Assembly: GCA_004555655.1 (NCBI GenBank)
Contig: SFHJ01000019.1
Location: 1-31,171 of the forward strand
Source: Clostridiales bacterium
GTDB lineage: Bacteria; Bacillota; Clostridia; Oscillospirales; Oscillospiraceae
Direction of reading: 5' to 3'
Length of the DNA: 31,171 bases
Positions 17,714 through 25,660 of the stretch are shown piece after piece. The translations under genes were made by a program, and so were the position numbers. The notes beneath the pieces are model-generated. The model searched no databases, was not told where the DNA came from, and saw nothing but the letters and a program-made list of their open reading frames with translations. The stretch's first letter is position 1, and each line of letters opens with the position of its first letter.

Positions 17714-18958
17714 ATGAAAGAAAAAAGGAAACTGAGTCTTGCCGCGTGGATATTCATTGGCATGGTTGCTGGTATCCTCGTTGGCCTGCTGTTCATCAAG
17801 AGCCCACAATTCACCACTGACTGGATCAAGCCCATCGGCACGATCTACATCAACCTGCTCAAGTTCCTCGTTGTTCCTGTAGTTGTATTGTCCATTGCTG
17901 ACGGCGTCATTTCGCTGAAGGATCTCAAGCGTGTCGGCAGCGTCGGCGTCAAGACGTTTGTGTACTATATGTGCACCACCGCCATTGCCGTCGTCATCGG
18001 CCTTGTGGTTGTCAACCTGTTCAAGGGCGCGTTCCCCGTTCTGCCCGGCGCAGAGCTCAGCGCTCTGGAGTACGAGGCCAAAGAGGCGCCCTCCGTCATG
18101 TCCGTCATTGTTGGCATCTTCCCGGATAACTTCTTCAAGCCGATGGTCGAGGCCAACATGCTGCCCGTTATCGTGATCTCCATCTTCCTCGGCGCCGGCG
18201 TTCTGGCTGCGGGCGAGAAGGGCAAGAAGATCGGCGAGCTGATTAACAGCGGCTTTGAGGTCTTCATGAAGATTATGATGATGATCATCAAGTTCACCCC
18301 GATCGGCGTGTTTTGCCTGATGGTCAACGTCGTCGCCGTCAACGGCCCGTCCATCGTCGGTACGCTGGCGATTGTCATCGGCGTTGCCTATATCGGCTAC
18401 CTCATCCATGTCATTGTTGTCTATGGCCTGTCCGTGCGTTTCCTCGCCGGCATGAGCCCCCTGAAGTTCTTCAAGGGCATCGCGCCCGCCATGATCTGCG
18501 CGTTCACCACCACCTCTTCCGCCGCCACGCTGCCGCTCACGATTGAATGCAGCAACAACATGGGCGCTGAGCCTGAAATCAGCTCGTTCGTCCTGCCGCT
18601 CGGCTCGACGATCAACATGGACGGCACTGCCATTTATCAGGCTGTCGCGGCCGTGTTCATCGCCTGCTGCTATGGCATCAACCTGACCATCGGCCAGATG
18701 CTGATGATCGTGCTGACCGCGACGCTGGCCTCCATCGGCACCGCGGGCGTCTCCGGCGCGGGCATGATCATGCTGGCAATGGTCCTGACCACGATCGGCG
18801 TTCCTGTTGAAGGCATCGCCATCATCGCGGGCGTCGACAAGCTGTTCGACATGGGCCGCACGACGCTCAACATCACGGGCGACGCCAGCTGCGCGCTGTT
18901 CATCTCCCGTCTCGAGCGCAACAAGGCCGCCAAGGCCGCTACCAAGGCGGAGAAGTAA
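17714..18958 (+). CDS. Dicarboxylate/amino acid:cation symporter (DAACS family)
   Basis: This 414-residue membrane protein belongs to the GltP/DctA/SstT family, which takes up glutamate, aspartate, serine or C4-dicarboxylates with Na+ or H+. The substrate-binding re-entrant regions are clear: TTTSSAATLPLTIEC (hairpin 1 serine-rich motif), PLGSTINMDGTAIYQ (the NMDGT cation-binding motif in helix 7), and GTAGVSGAGMIMLAMVL (hairpin 2). Hydrophobic helices fill the rest. GAGGTG precedes the ATG. It has its own promoter and terminator. It lies between a racemase and an aspartate-type aminotransferase, so glutamate or aspartate is the best guess for its substrate; the sequence alone does not settle it. 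Confidence 0.94.
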   Translation: MKEKRKLSLAAWIFIGMVAGILVGLLFIKSPQFTTDWIKPIGTIYINLLKFLVVPVVVLSIADGVISLKDLKRVGSVGVKTFVYYMCTTAIAVVIGLVVVNLFKGAFPVLPGAELSALEYEAKEAPSVMSVIVGIFPDNFFKPMVEANMLPVIVISIFLGAGVLAAGEKGKKIGELINSGFEVFMKIMMMIIKFTPIGVFCLMVNVVAVNGPSIVGTLAIVIGVAYIGYLIHVIVVYGLSVRFLAGMSPLKFFKGIAPAMICAFTTTSSAATLPLTIECSNNMGAEPEISSFVLPLGSTINMDGTAIYQAVAAVFIACCYGINLTIGQMLMIVLTATLASIGTAGVSGAGMIMLAMVLTTIGVPVEGIAIIAGVDKLFDMGRTTLNITGDASCALFISRLERNKAAKAATKAEK

Positions 18959-18993
18959 GTTTCCCCGCGAAAAGACAAAGTATAACCCTCCAC

Positions 18994-19026
18994 GGTACCC
19001 GGCCTCGTGCCGGGTATCGTTTTGTC
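18994..19026 (+). terminator. Intrinsic terminator of the symporter gene
   Basis: A 10-bp stem (18994-19003 with 19009-19018, one wobble, loop CTCGT) is followed by GTTTTGT. Confidence 0.82.
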
Positions 19027-19071
19027 TGAGAAGGTTTTTTCCGCAAAACGCGCTGCACCGCCGCGTGCGGC

Positions 19072-19100
19072 TTGCTTTTCCGGCGCAGAGATTGTATACT
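19072..19100 (+). promoter_or_regulatory. Promoter of the aminotransferase gene
   Basis: TTGCTT (19072-19077) and TATACT (19095-19100) are spaced by 17 bases, about 60 bases before the start codon. Confidence 0.72.
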
Positions 19101-19161
19101 GAATATAGAAACTGCCGCGGCGGCGTGCGCGGCAAGAACTGAAAAAAGGAAGGGTACAGAA

Positions 19162-20439
19162 ATGTGTGCTGCTTACAAAAATCTTTCCCGGCAGGAGCTG
19201 AAAGAGACTTATGGCAAGGTCAAGGCGCATTTTGATGAACTCAAGGCAAAGCAGCTGAAGCTCAACATGGCGCGCGGCAAGCCCGCCAAGGCACAGCTGG
19301 ACATGGTCAGCGATATTCTGACCGTGCTGTCCGACCCGGCCCAGTGCGTTGTTGACGGCGTAGATGTGCGCAACTACGGCGAGCTGAGCGGCATCATGGC
19401 CGCCAAGCGGCTGTTTGCCGATATTCTCGGCTGCAAGCCCGAGGAGTGCTTCATCGGCGGCAATGCATCGCTGACGCTCATGTACGACACCATTTCCAAG
19501 GCATTTACACATGGTCTTCTGCACTCGGAAAAGCCGTGGTGCAAGCTGGACACGGTCAAATTCCTCTGCCCGTCGCCCGGCTATGACCGGCATTTCAAAA
19601 TCACGGAGTCGTTTGGCTGCGAGCTCATCACCGTCCCCATGACGCCCAGCGGACCGGATATGGATCTGGTGGAGGCGCTTGTCAAGGACCCGGACGTCAA
19701 GGGCATGTGGTGTGTGCCGAAATACTCAAACCCCGACGGTATCATCTACTCCGATGAGACGGTGCACCGCATTGCGGCATTGAAGCCCGCTGCGCCCGAC
19801 TTCCTGCTGATGTGGGATAACGCCTACTGCGTGCACGAGTTTGAAGGCGAATTTGTGCCCTTTGAGGATATCCTCACGCTCTGCCGCGAGGCGGGAAACC
19901 CCGACATGGTCTTTGAGTTCGCCTCGACCTCCAAGATTACGCTGCCCGGCGCCGGCGTGTCGGTGATGGCGGCATCTGTTGACAACCAGACATACATGCA
20001 GAAGCTGCTGTCGATTCAGACCATCTCGTACGACAAGGTCAACGCCCTGCGGCATGTGCTGTATCTCAAGGACCGCGCGCACACGCTCGAGCTTATGAAA
20101 AAGCACGCAGCCATCATGGCGCCCAAGTTCCAGTGCGTGCTGCGCTGGCTGGATGCGGAAATCGCGCCGCTGGAGATTGCCGATTGGCAGAAGCCCAAGG
20201 GCGGCTATTTTGTCTCCGTCAATACCGCGCACGGCCTTGCCAAGCGGACGCTGGCGCTGTGCAAGGAGGCGGGCGTCGTGATGACCGGCGCCGGCGCGAC
20301 GTTCCCCTACGGCATCGACCCCAACGACTCCAATATCCGTATCGCCCCGTCGCTGCCGCCCGTCGAGGAGCTGGAACAGGCGATGGACGTGTTCTGCACA
20401 TGCCTGAAGCTGGCCGCACTGGAGCAGCTTACCGCATAA
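19162..20439 (+). CDS. Class Ic aspartate aminotransferase family protein (PLP-dependent)
   Basis: This 425-residue PLP enzyme resembles the distinct aspartate aminotransferase subgroup (often called class Ic, Pfam Asp_aminotransf) rather than classical AspC. Diagnostic stretches are LKLNMARGKPAKAQLD near the N-terminus, NYGELSGIMAAKRLFADILG, FLCPSPGYDRHFKI, and WCVPKYSNPDGIIYSDETV. The PLP lysine is Lys258 in ASTSKITLPGAG. The C-terminal part has GGYFVSVNTAHGLAK and IRIAPSLPP with the substrate-carboxylate arginine. I start at the ATG at 19162, preceded by AAGGAAGGG; the upstream in-frame extension overlaps the promoter. It is transcribed alone, with its own promoter and terminator. Aspartate/2-oxoglutarate activity is likely but not certain. 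Confidence 0.92.
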   Translation: MCAAYKNLSRQELKETYGKVKAHFDELKAKQLKLNMARGKPAKAQLDMVSDILTVLSDPAQCVVDGVDVRNYGELSGIMAAKRLFADILGCKPEECFIGGNASLTLMYDTISKAFTHGLLHSEKPWCKLDTVKFLCPSPGYDRHFKITESFGCELITVPMTPSGPDMDLVEALVKDPDVKGMWCVPKYSNPDGIIYSDETVHRIAALKPAAPDFLLMWDNAYCVHEFEGEFVPFEDILTLCREAGNPDMVFEFASTSKITLPGAGVSVMAASVDNQTYMQKLLSIQTISYDKVNALRHVLYLKDRAHTLELMKKHAAIMAPKFQCVLRWLDAEIAPLEIADWQKPKGGYFVSVNTAHGLAKRTLALCKEAGVVMTGAGATFPYGIDPNDSNIRIAPSLPPVEELEQAMDVFCTCLKLAALEQLTA

Positions 20440-20451
20440 GCACAAAACTTC

Positions 20452-20484
20452 AAACCGCCGCGCAGATGCTCTGCGCGGCGGTTT
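20452..20484. terminator. Bidirectional terminator between the aminotransferase and XRE genes
   Basis: A perfect 14-bp stem (20452-20465 with 20471-20484) with loop ATGCT. The arms begin with AAA and end with TTT, giving a U-tail both ways for two convergent genes. Confidence 0.87.
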
Positions 20485-20503
20485 CGTGATTTCGTTACTA
20501 AGC

Positions 20504-20752
20504 TCACTGTATTTCCTGCTCCAGATGTTCAAACAGCTCACTGTTAAAAAACTCGCGCAAACTGATATCCAAGCCGTCGCACAATTTCTTGATCGAAACA
20601 ACACCGGGATTCTGGCTTTTTTCGTTCAGCATGCTGTAAATTGTGGACGGCGGCATACCTGACACGGCTGCCAGAGCGTTGACAGCAATATTTCGCTGTG
20701 TGCAGAGTTCAAGGATGCGGTTTGCGACAGCCTGTTTTGTATTCAAACGCAT
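20504..20752 (-). CDS. Small XRE-family transcriptional regulator
   Basis: This is an 82-residue single-domain helix-turn-helix protein of the XRE/Cro-CI type. The HTH lies in VNALAAVSGMPPSTIYSML, followed by the typical KSQNPGVVSIKKLCDGLDISLREFF segment and a short acidic tail; there is no sensor domain. The start is uncertain: the ATG at 20752 is almost touching AGAGGGG, while the TTG at 20746 has a better 6-base spacing and yields an 80-residue protein that begins NTKQAVANRILEL, like many relatives. The control region upstream holds a palindrome ACGATATATCGT 11 bases from its start and two more related sites, so it most likely represses itself and the divergent small gene. Confidence 0.88.
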   Translation of the reverse strand: MRLNTKQAVANRILELCTQRNIAVNALAAVSGMPPSTIYSMLNEKSQNPGVVSIKKLCDGLDISLREFFNSELFEHLEQEIQ

Positions 20753-20781
20753 CCCCTCTTTGCACGATATATCGTAACTCT

Positions 20782-20787
20782 AGTGTA
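20782..20787 (-). promoter_or_regulatory. Leftward -10 element of the XRE gene
   Basis: Minus-strand TACACT (20787-20782) would start transcription close to 20776, at the edge of operator site 1. No clear -35 is visible, so this is tentative. Confidence 0.4.
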
Positions 20788-20818
20788 TCCAAGCCCAAAA
20801 CAAAAAGTATGGGATATA

Positions 20819-20847
20819 TCGCAATTCTCAGAAAAATATGCTATAAT
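20819..20847 (+). promoter_or_regulatory. Rightward promoter of the 53-residue gene
   Basis: A perfect extended -10, TGCTATAAT (TATAAT at 20842-20847), with a poor -35 TCGCAA (20819-20824) embedded in operator site 2. Start expected near 20854, inside site 3. Confidence 0.7.
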
Positions 20848-20897
20848 TGCGATATATCCCAAATTTGGGAGACACTTTTCTTTTGGAGGGAGCAAGT

Positions 20898-21059
20898 ATG
20901 GAATATAAAACACTGTATCATCGGTTATTTGCGGCCTGCGCGGACGCAGTGGAGCAGATGGAAGCGCAGAATTACGGCCGTGCGCGTGAGATTCTGATTC
21001 TTGCGCAGCAGTCGGCGGAAGAGGCAATTCTGTGCGGTGAGGATGGTTCAAATAATTGA
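20898..21059 (+). CDS. Small hypothetical protein, divergent from an XRE regulator
   Basis: This 53-residue protein starts MEYKTLYHRLFAACADAV and ends in an acidic tail GEDGSNN. I do not recognise a characterised family. The sequence is amphipathic and helical throughout, probably two helices around QNYGRAREILILAQQSAEEAI, with no signal peptide and no membrane segment. GGAGGG lies seven bases before the ATG, the -10 is perfect, and an intrinsic terminator follows, so it is a genuine single-gene transcript. Its promoter carries two operator-like sites shared with the divergent XRE gene, so it is probably the main regulated target. It may be a protein-binding partner, for instance of the regulator, but that is speculation. 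Confidence 0.8.
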   Translation: MEYKTLYHRLFAACADAVEQMEAQNYGRAREILILAQQSAEEAILCGEDGSNN

Positions 21060-21075
21060 TAGTTGTATGGAACAC

Positions 21076-21110
21076 AAAAAAGTTCCCCTTTTTGAGAAGG
21101 GGAGCTTTTT
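21076..21110. terminator. Bidirectional terminator between the small gene and the sirtuin
   Basis: A 10-bp stem (21081-21090 with 21097-21106, one wobble) with loop TTTGAG, flanked by A-run and T-run, so it can stop transcripts from both sides. Confidence 0.88.
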
Positions 21111-21117
21111 GTGGACA

Positions 21118-21834
21118 TTACAACTGTGAGAAGATCTGACCGATGGGCTCGCGCAGCACGAGATCGGCATACGAATCATACGGCGTCTCATCGCGGTTGA
21201 TGAGCACCAGCTTGTGCCCTCGGTAATAGCGGATGAGGCCCGCGGCGGGATAGACCGTGAGCGACGTGCCGCCGACAATCAGAACCTCTGCATCCGAGAT
21301 CGCGCGGGCAGCGCCTTCGATGCATGATTCGCTTAGCCCCTCCTCATAGAGTACCACGTCCGGCTTGACAATGCCGCCGCAGGTACAGCGCGGCACGCTG
21401 TCACAGTCGCGGATGTACTCAGGCGGATAAAATTTACCGCACTTTTGGCAATTGTTGCGCCAGATCGAACCGTGCAGCTCATAGACGTTTTTGCTGCCCG
21501 CCTTCTGGTGCAGGCCGTCGATGTTCTGCGTCACCACGGCGCGCAGCTTGCCCGCGCGTTCCAGCTCTGCCAGCTTCTTGTGCGCAGTGTTGGGCTGGGC
21601 CTCGAGCGGCAGCATCTTTTCGCGGTAGAAGCGATAGAAATACTCGGTGTTTTGATAGAAAAACGAATGGCTGAGGATCGTCTCGGGCGGGTAGTCAAAT
21701 TTCTGGTGGTACAGGCCGTCGACGCTGCGGAAGTCCGGGATCCCGCTCTCGGTACTCACGCCGGCGCCGCCAAAGAACACGATGTTGTCACTTTCTGTAA
21801 TCCAGGTTTTTAGGGTCTCGATTTCGGAAATCAT
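21118..21834 (-). CDS. cobB: NAD-dependent protein deacetylase (Sir2 family)
   Basis: This 238-residue sirtuin removes acetyl groups (or other acyl groups) from lysines using NAD. NAD-binding motifs GAGVSTESGIPDFRS (about 24-37) and TQNIDGLHQKAGS are present, with the catalytic His121 in ELHGS. The structural zinc site uses Cys129 and Cys132 (CQKC) and Cys150 and Cys152 (CTC, closer than the common CxxC). KPDVVLYEE and GTSLTVYPAAGL follow. I start at the ATG at 21834, with GGAGG repeats just upstream; this overlaps the 3' end of trmD by 47 bases. A start 24 bases earlier is possible. It is the last gene of the rimM-trmD operon, in the place where rplS is usual. Confidence 0.93.
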   Translation of the reverse strand: MISEIETLKTWITESDNIVFFGGAGVSTESGIPDFRSVDGLYHQKFDYPPETILSHSFFYQNTEYFYRFYREKMLPLEAQPNTAHKKLAELERAGKLRAVVTQNIDGLHQKAGSKNVYELHGSIWRNNCQKCGKFYPPEYIRDCDSVPRCTCGGIVKPDVVLYEEGLSESCIEGAARAISDAEVLIVGGTSLTVYPAAGLIRYYRGHKLVLINRDETPYDSYADLVLREPIGQIFSQL

Positions 21835-22579
21835 CGTCCTCCGCCTCCAATTCCGCAATAAATTTCCGTTCGGCTCTTGTTTTATAGGGGAATCTCAATT
21901 TCTCAAACATATCCGGCCGCAGTCGCATGGTGCGAAGAATCGACTGCTTTTTGCGCCAGCGGGCAACCTTGGCGTGGTCGCCCGAAAGAAGCACCTCGGG
22001 CACGCGCAGCCCGTGCCACTCGTCGGGACGGGAATACTGCGGGTACTCAAGTAACCCGGCCCAGTGGCTTTCGTCGGTGAAGCAGACCTCGCCGCCCAGG
22101 ACGCCCGGCACCAGCCGCGAGACTGCATCGGCTACGAGCATGGCGGGCAGCTCGCCGCCCGTGAGGACGAAATCGCCGGCGGAGATTTCCTCATCCACAC
22201 ACTCGTCGATGAAGCGCTGGTCGATGCCCTCGTAGTGGCCGCAGACGAGGATGATGTTCTCGTAGTCCGACTGCAGCTGCTTTGCTTTTTCCTGATTGAA
22301 AACCTGCCCGCAGGGCGAGAGATAGACCGTATGCGCAGGCGCGCCCAGCTCATCTAAAATCGCGGCCCAGCAGTGATACAGCGGGTCGCACTGCATGATC
22401 GCGCCGCGTCCGCCGCCGTAGGGGTAGTCGTCCACCTGGTTCTGCTTGTTTGTGGTATAGTCGCGGATCTGATGCGTGCAGATGGTGATGAGGCCCTTTT
22501 TCTGTGCGCGGCCGAGGATGCTGGAGCGCATCATCGCATCTACCGCATCGGGAAACAGCGTCATAATGTCAAAGCGCAT
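21788..22579 (-). CDS. trmD: tRNA (guanine-N1-)-methyltransferase
   Basis: This 263-residue SPOUT enzyme methylates G37 next to the anticodon, which prevents +1 frameshifting. The trefoil-knot S-adenosylmethionine site shows in YLSPCGQVFNQ, LVCGHYEGIDQRFI and GDFVLTGGELPAMLVADAVSRLVPGVLG. The N-terminal MRFDIMTLFPDAV and VDDYPYGGGRGAIMQCDPLY are conserved. Full length, with a slightly extended charged tail that overlaps the start of the downstream sirtuin gene. It begins three bases after the rimM stop, with GAGGGG within the end of rimM as ribosome site. Confidence 0.97.
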   Translation of the reverse strand: MRFDIMTLFPDAVDAMMRSSILGRAQKKGLITICTHQIRDYTTNKQNQVDDYPYGGGRGAIMQCDPLYHCWAAILDELGAPAHTVYLSPCGQVFNQEKAKQLQSDYENIILVCGHYEGIDQRFIDECVDEEISAGDFVLTGGELPAMLVADAVSRLVPGVLGGEVCFTDESHWAGLLEYPQYSRPDEWHGLRVPEVLLSGDHAKVARWRKKQSILRTMRLRPDMFEKLRFPYKTRAERKFIAELEAEDDDFRNRDPKNLDYRK

Positions 22580-22582
22580 GGC

Positions 22583-23068
22583 TTACATCCCCTCGATGAG
22601 CTTCACGCGCACGAAGCCGGCGTCCAGGTTGCGCTCGAGAATGAACTCAGGCACGGCGGGGATGAGGTATTCGCGGCTGCCGGTCACGACGTACACGTCG
22701 TTGCCGGGCATGGTCATGATATCCGATACGGTTCCGATCTCATCGCCGGTGTCCGTGACGACGCGCAGGCCGATGAGGTCGGCAATGAACACAGAACCTT
22801 CGGGCAGCGCGACATCCGTTCGGCTGATGCAGACGGTCTTGTCGCGGAATTTTGCCGCTGCGTCCACATCGTCGATCCCGGCCAGCTTCATGAGCACGCA
22901 CGTCTTCTGCACGCGGCTGCGCTGTACGGCGTATTCCCGTCCGCCGACAAACACACGCGGCAGGCCGACGAGAAAGTCCGCGTCATCGGCCCAGGGGAGA
23001 ATTTTCACCTCGCCGCGCACGCCGTGTGTACTGACGATCTTGCCGGCCTCGAGAAATTGCTGTTTCAT
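22583..23068 (-). CDS. rimM: Ribosome maturation factor RimM
   Basis: This 161-residue protein helps mature the head of the 30S subunit and binds S19. The N-terminal RimM domain opens with LEAGKIVSTHGVRGEVKI, and the C-terminal PRC-barrel includes DLIGLRVVTDTGDEIGTV and GNDVYVVTG. I start at the ATG at 23068 with GGAGG six bases upstream; a longer in-frame reading runs through the promoter and is not real. It begins its own transcript from a good promoter, separated from rpsP-khpA by terminators, and continues into trmD and the sirtuin gene. Confidence 0.95.
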   Translation of the reverse strand: MKQQFLEAGKIVSTHGVRGEVKILPWADDADFLVGLPRVFVGGREYAVQRSRVQKTCVLMKLAGIDDVDAAAKFRDKTVCISRTDVALPEGSVFIADLIGLRVVTDTGDEIGTVSDIMTMPGNDVYVVTGSREYLIPAVPEFILERNLDAGFVRVKLIEGM

Positions 23069-23099
23069 GCCTTGCCTCCAAAGTAATTCCTTTTTTCTT

Positions 23100-23128
23100 A
23101 GTATAGCGTTTTTTTTCCATACAATCAA
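23100..23128 (-). promoter_or_regulatory. Promoter of rimM-trmD-sirtuin
   Basis: On the minus strand TTGATT (23128-23123) and TATACT (23105-23100) are spaced by exactly 17 bases. The leader is about 25 bases and carries the rimM ribosome site. Confidence 0.85.
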
Positions 23129-23129
23129 G

Positions 23130-23201
23130 AAAAAGCGCGCCCGATTTCGCGCGGCAGACAATAAAACAACTCGCGCATCCAGACGGACGCGCGAGTTGTT
23201 T
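23130..23201 (-). terminator. Tandem intrinsic terminators after khpA
   Basis: Read on the minus strand, a 13-bp stem (23201-23189 with 23176-23164) ends in TTTTATT just after the khpA stop. A second, smaller stem (23152-23148 with 23139-23135) is followed by TTTTTCTT, running up to the rimM -35. Confidence 0.83.
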
Positions 23202-23202
23202 C

Positions 23203-23436
23203 TCAGTCTACAATTTCCACCGTGACCTTCTTGCCGGTGCGCTGGGCAACCGACTTGATGATCGTGCGGATCTCGCGGGCAATGCGGCCCTGACGGCCGA
23301 TCAGCTTGCCCATGTCCTCGGGCGCGACGCGCAGTTCGAGAACGGTCGTGTCGCCGTCGCCTTCGATCTCGTCAACGCGGACACTGTCGGGGTTGTCGAC
23401 CAAGCTCTTTGCCATATACAGCAAAAGTTCTTTCAT
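23203..23436 (-). CDS. khpA: KH-domain RNA-binding protein KhpA
   Basis: This 77-residue protein is a single type II KH domain. KhpA pairs with KhpB (Jag/EloR) in Gram-positive bacteria to bind many transcripts and affects cell elongation and division. The GxxG loop is visible in MGKLIGRQGRIAREIRTIIK, followed by the strand KKVTVEIVD at the C-terminus. AGGAG precedes the ATG. It lies between rpsP and rimM, the conserved place. No khpB is in the window. Confidence 0.94.
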   Translation of the reverse strand: MKELLLYMAKSLVDNPDSVRVDEIEGDGDTTVLELRVAPEDMGKLIGRQGRIAREIRTIIKSVAQRTGKKVTVEIVD

Positions 23437-23454
23437 AGCCGGTACTCCTGCGGC

Positions 23455-23691
23455 TTACAGAACATTTGCCTTCTTCAGCAGGCCGCGGACGGTGTCGGTG
23501 GGCTGAGCGCCATTCTTGATCCACTGCTTGGCCTTCTCGGCATCAACGGTGACGGCGGAGTCAGCTTTGGGATCGTAGGTGCCGATCTCTTCGATGCAGC
23601 GGCCATCACGCGGGAAGCGGGAGTCGGCGACAACGATGCGGTAGTAGGGGTTCTTCTTGGCGCCCATTCTTCTGAGTCTGATCTTGACCAT
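23455..23691 (-). CDS. rpsP: 30S ribosomal protein S16
   Basis: This 78-residue protein of the small subunit begins MVKIRLRRMGAKKNPYYRIVVADSR, split here only for reference to the N-terminal family signature (MVKIRLRRMG, then KKNPYYRIVVADSR). The middle IEEIGTYDP and the C-terminal AKQWIKNGAQPTDTV are typical S16. Length is normal. A TTTGGAGG site lies upstream of the ATG. It follows ffh by about 80 bases without a clear terminator, so the two probably share the ylxM promoter; khpA follows after 18 bases. Confidence 0.98.
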   Translation of the reverse strand: MVKIRLRRMGAKKNPYYRIVVADSRFPRDGRCIEEIGTYDPKADSAVTVDAEKAKQWIKNGAQPTDTVRGLLKKANVL

Positions 23692-23769
23692 GGTAAAATT
23701 CCTCCAAAAAAATCTTTCTTTTTCTATTTCGTAAAGCCCTTTCCCAAAGCTGGCGGGCGAAACGACGCT

Positions 23770-25134
<1,365 letters not shown>

Positions 25135-25137
25135 AGC

Positions 25138-25482
25138 TTACTCCTTTATCCGCCCGGCGGCGGCAAGAATCGTACCGGCGAGCGCCGCAGCATCCGGAAG
25201 CTGCAGCAGCTGTTCGGCGGCATCGCAGATGTCCGCCAGCGCCTGCCGCACGCGCACGTCGCGCGCCACGCAGCCGGTCTTCTGCTCAAAGTTTTCCAGC
25301 AGCGCCTCGGCCCGGGCCAGCGTGTCGTGTACGCCCTGACGGCTGATATGCGCCTCGGCGGCGATCTCACTCAGAGACAGGTCCTGATTGTAGTACAGAT
25401 CGAAGCAGGTCTTCTGCTTCTCGGTCAGCAGCTCACCGTAGTAGTCAAACAGGAGCGTCATGGAAAACTTGTCCTGCTTCAT
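25138..25482 (-). CDS. ylxM: YlxM family putative DNA-binding protein
   Basis: This 114-residue protein belongs to the YlxM/p13 (UPF0122) family, which nearly always precedes ffh in Firmicutes and may act on the SRP pathway. A sigma-4-like helix-turn-helix is visible: LTEKQKTCFDLYYNQDLSLSEIA followed by ISRQGVHDTLARAEALL (given as two parts). The N-terminal LLFDYYGELL is a family mark. The last third is less conserved. GGGAGG lies seven bases before the ATG, and a consensus promoter lies 47 bases upstream. It heads the ylxM-ffh-rpsP-khpA transcript. Confidence 0.94.
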   Translation of the reverse strand: MKQDKFSMTLLFDYYGELLTEKQKTCFDLYYNQDLSLSEIAAEAHISRQGVHDTLARAEALLENFEQKTGCVARDVRVRQALADICDAAEQLLQLPDAAALAGTILAAAGRIKE

Positions 25483-25528
25483 GCCGCTGCCTCCCGCCTG
25501 TCAAGATATTTCCCTTTACAGCCAGAGT

Positions 25529-25557
25529 ATTATACCCGATACAACGGGGCTTGTCAA
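25529..25557 (-). promoter_or_regulatory. Consensus promoter of ylxM-ffh-rpsP-khpA
   Basis: Minus-strand TTGACA (25557-25552) and TATAAT (25534-25529) with exactly 17 bases between them: both hexamers are perfect. The strongest promoter in the window. Confidence 0.92.
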
Positions 25558-25587
25558 GAGAAAAACCTTGACAGACAGAAAAATCCA

Positions 25588-25616
25588 TTTACTTTTTCCG
25601 ACGATTATGTTAACAT
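25588..25616 (+). promoter_or_regulatory. Possible promoter of the SLH glycosidase-like gene
   Basis: TTTACT (25588-25593) and TAACAT (25611-25616) are 17 bases apart, each matching four of six consensus bases. A better TTGACA at 25568 has no matching -10. Confidence 0.35.
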
Positions 25617-25660
25617 TGGGTTACAGAAAAGAAACAATTCAGAAAGGTGAGGCTGAACGT

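Larger units (their letters stand above)
20764..20860. promoter_or_regulatory. Shared operator region with three GATATATC-type sites
   Basis: Site 1 is the palindrome ACGATATATCGT (20764-20775). Site 2 GGGATATATCGC (20811-20822) and site 3 GCGATATATCCC (20849-20860) are reverse complements, part of a 16-bp inverted repeat whose inner arms reach 20826 and 20845. Site 2 overlaps the -35 position and site 3 the start site of the rightward promoter; site 1 lies just past the likely leftward start. A further palindrome CCCAAATTTGGG covers 20858-20869. The arrangement suggests binding of the XRE protein. Confidence 0.78.

Noticed and set aside
25568..25573. TTGACA as -35 of the SLH gene promoter
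   Set aside because: No -10-like hexamer occurs 16-18 bases downstream.
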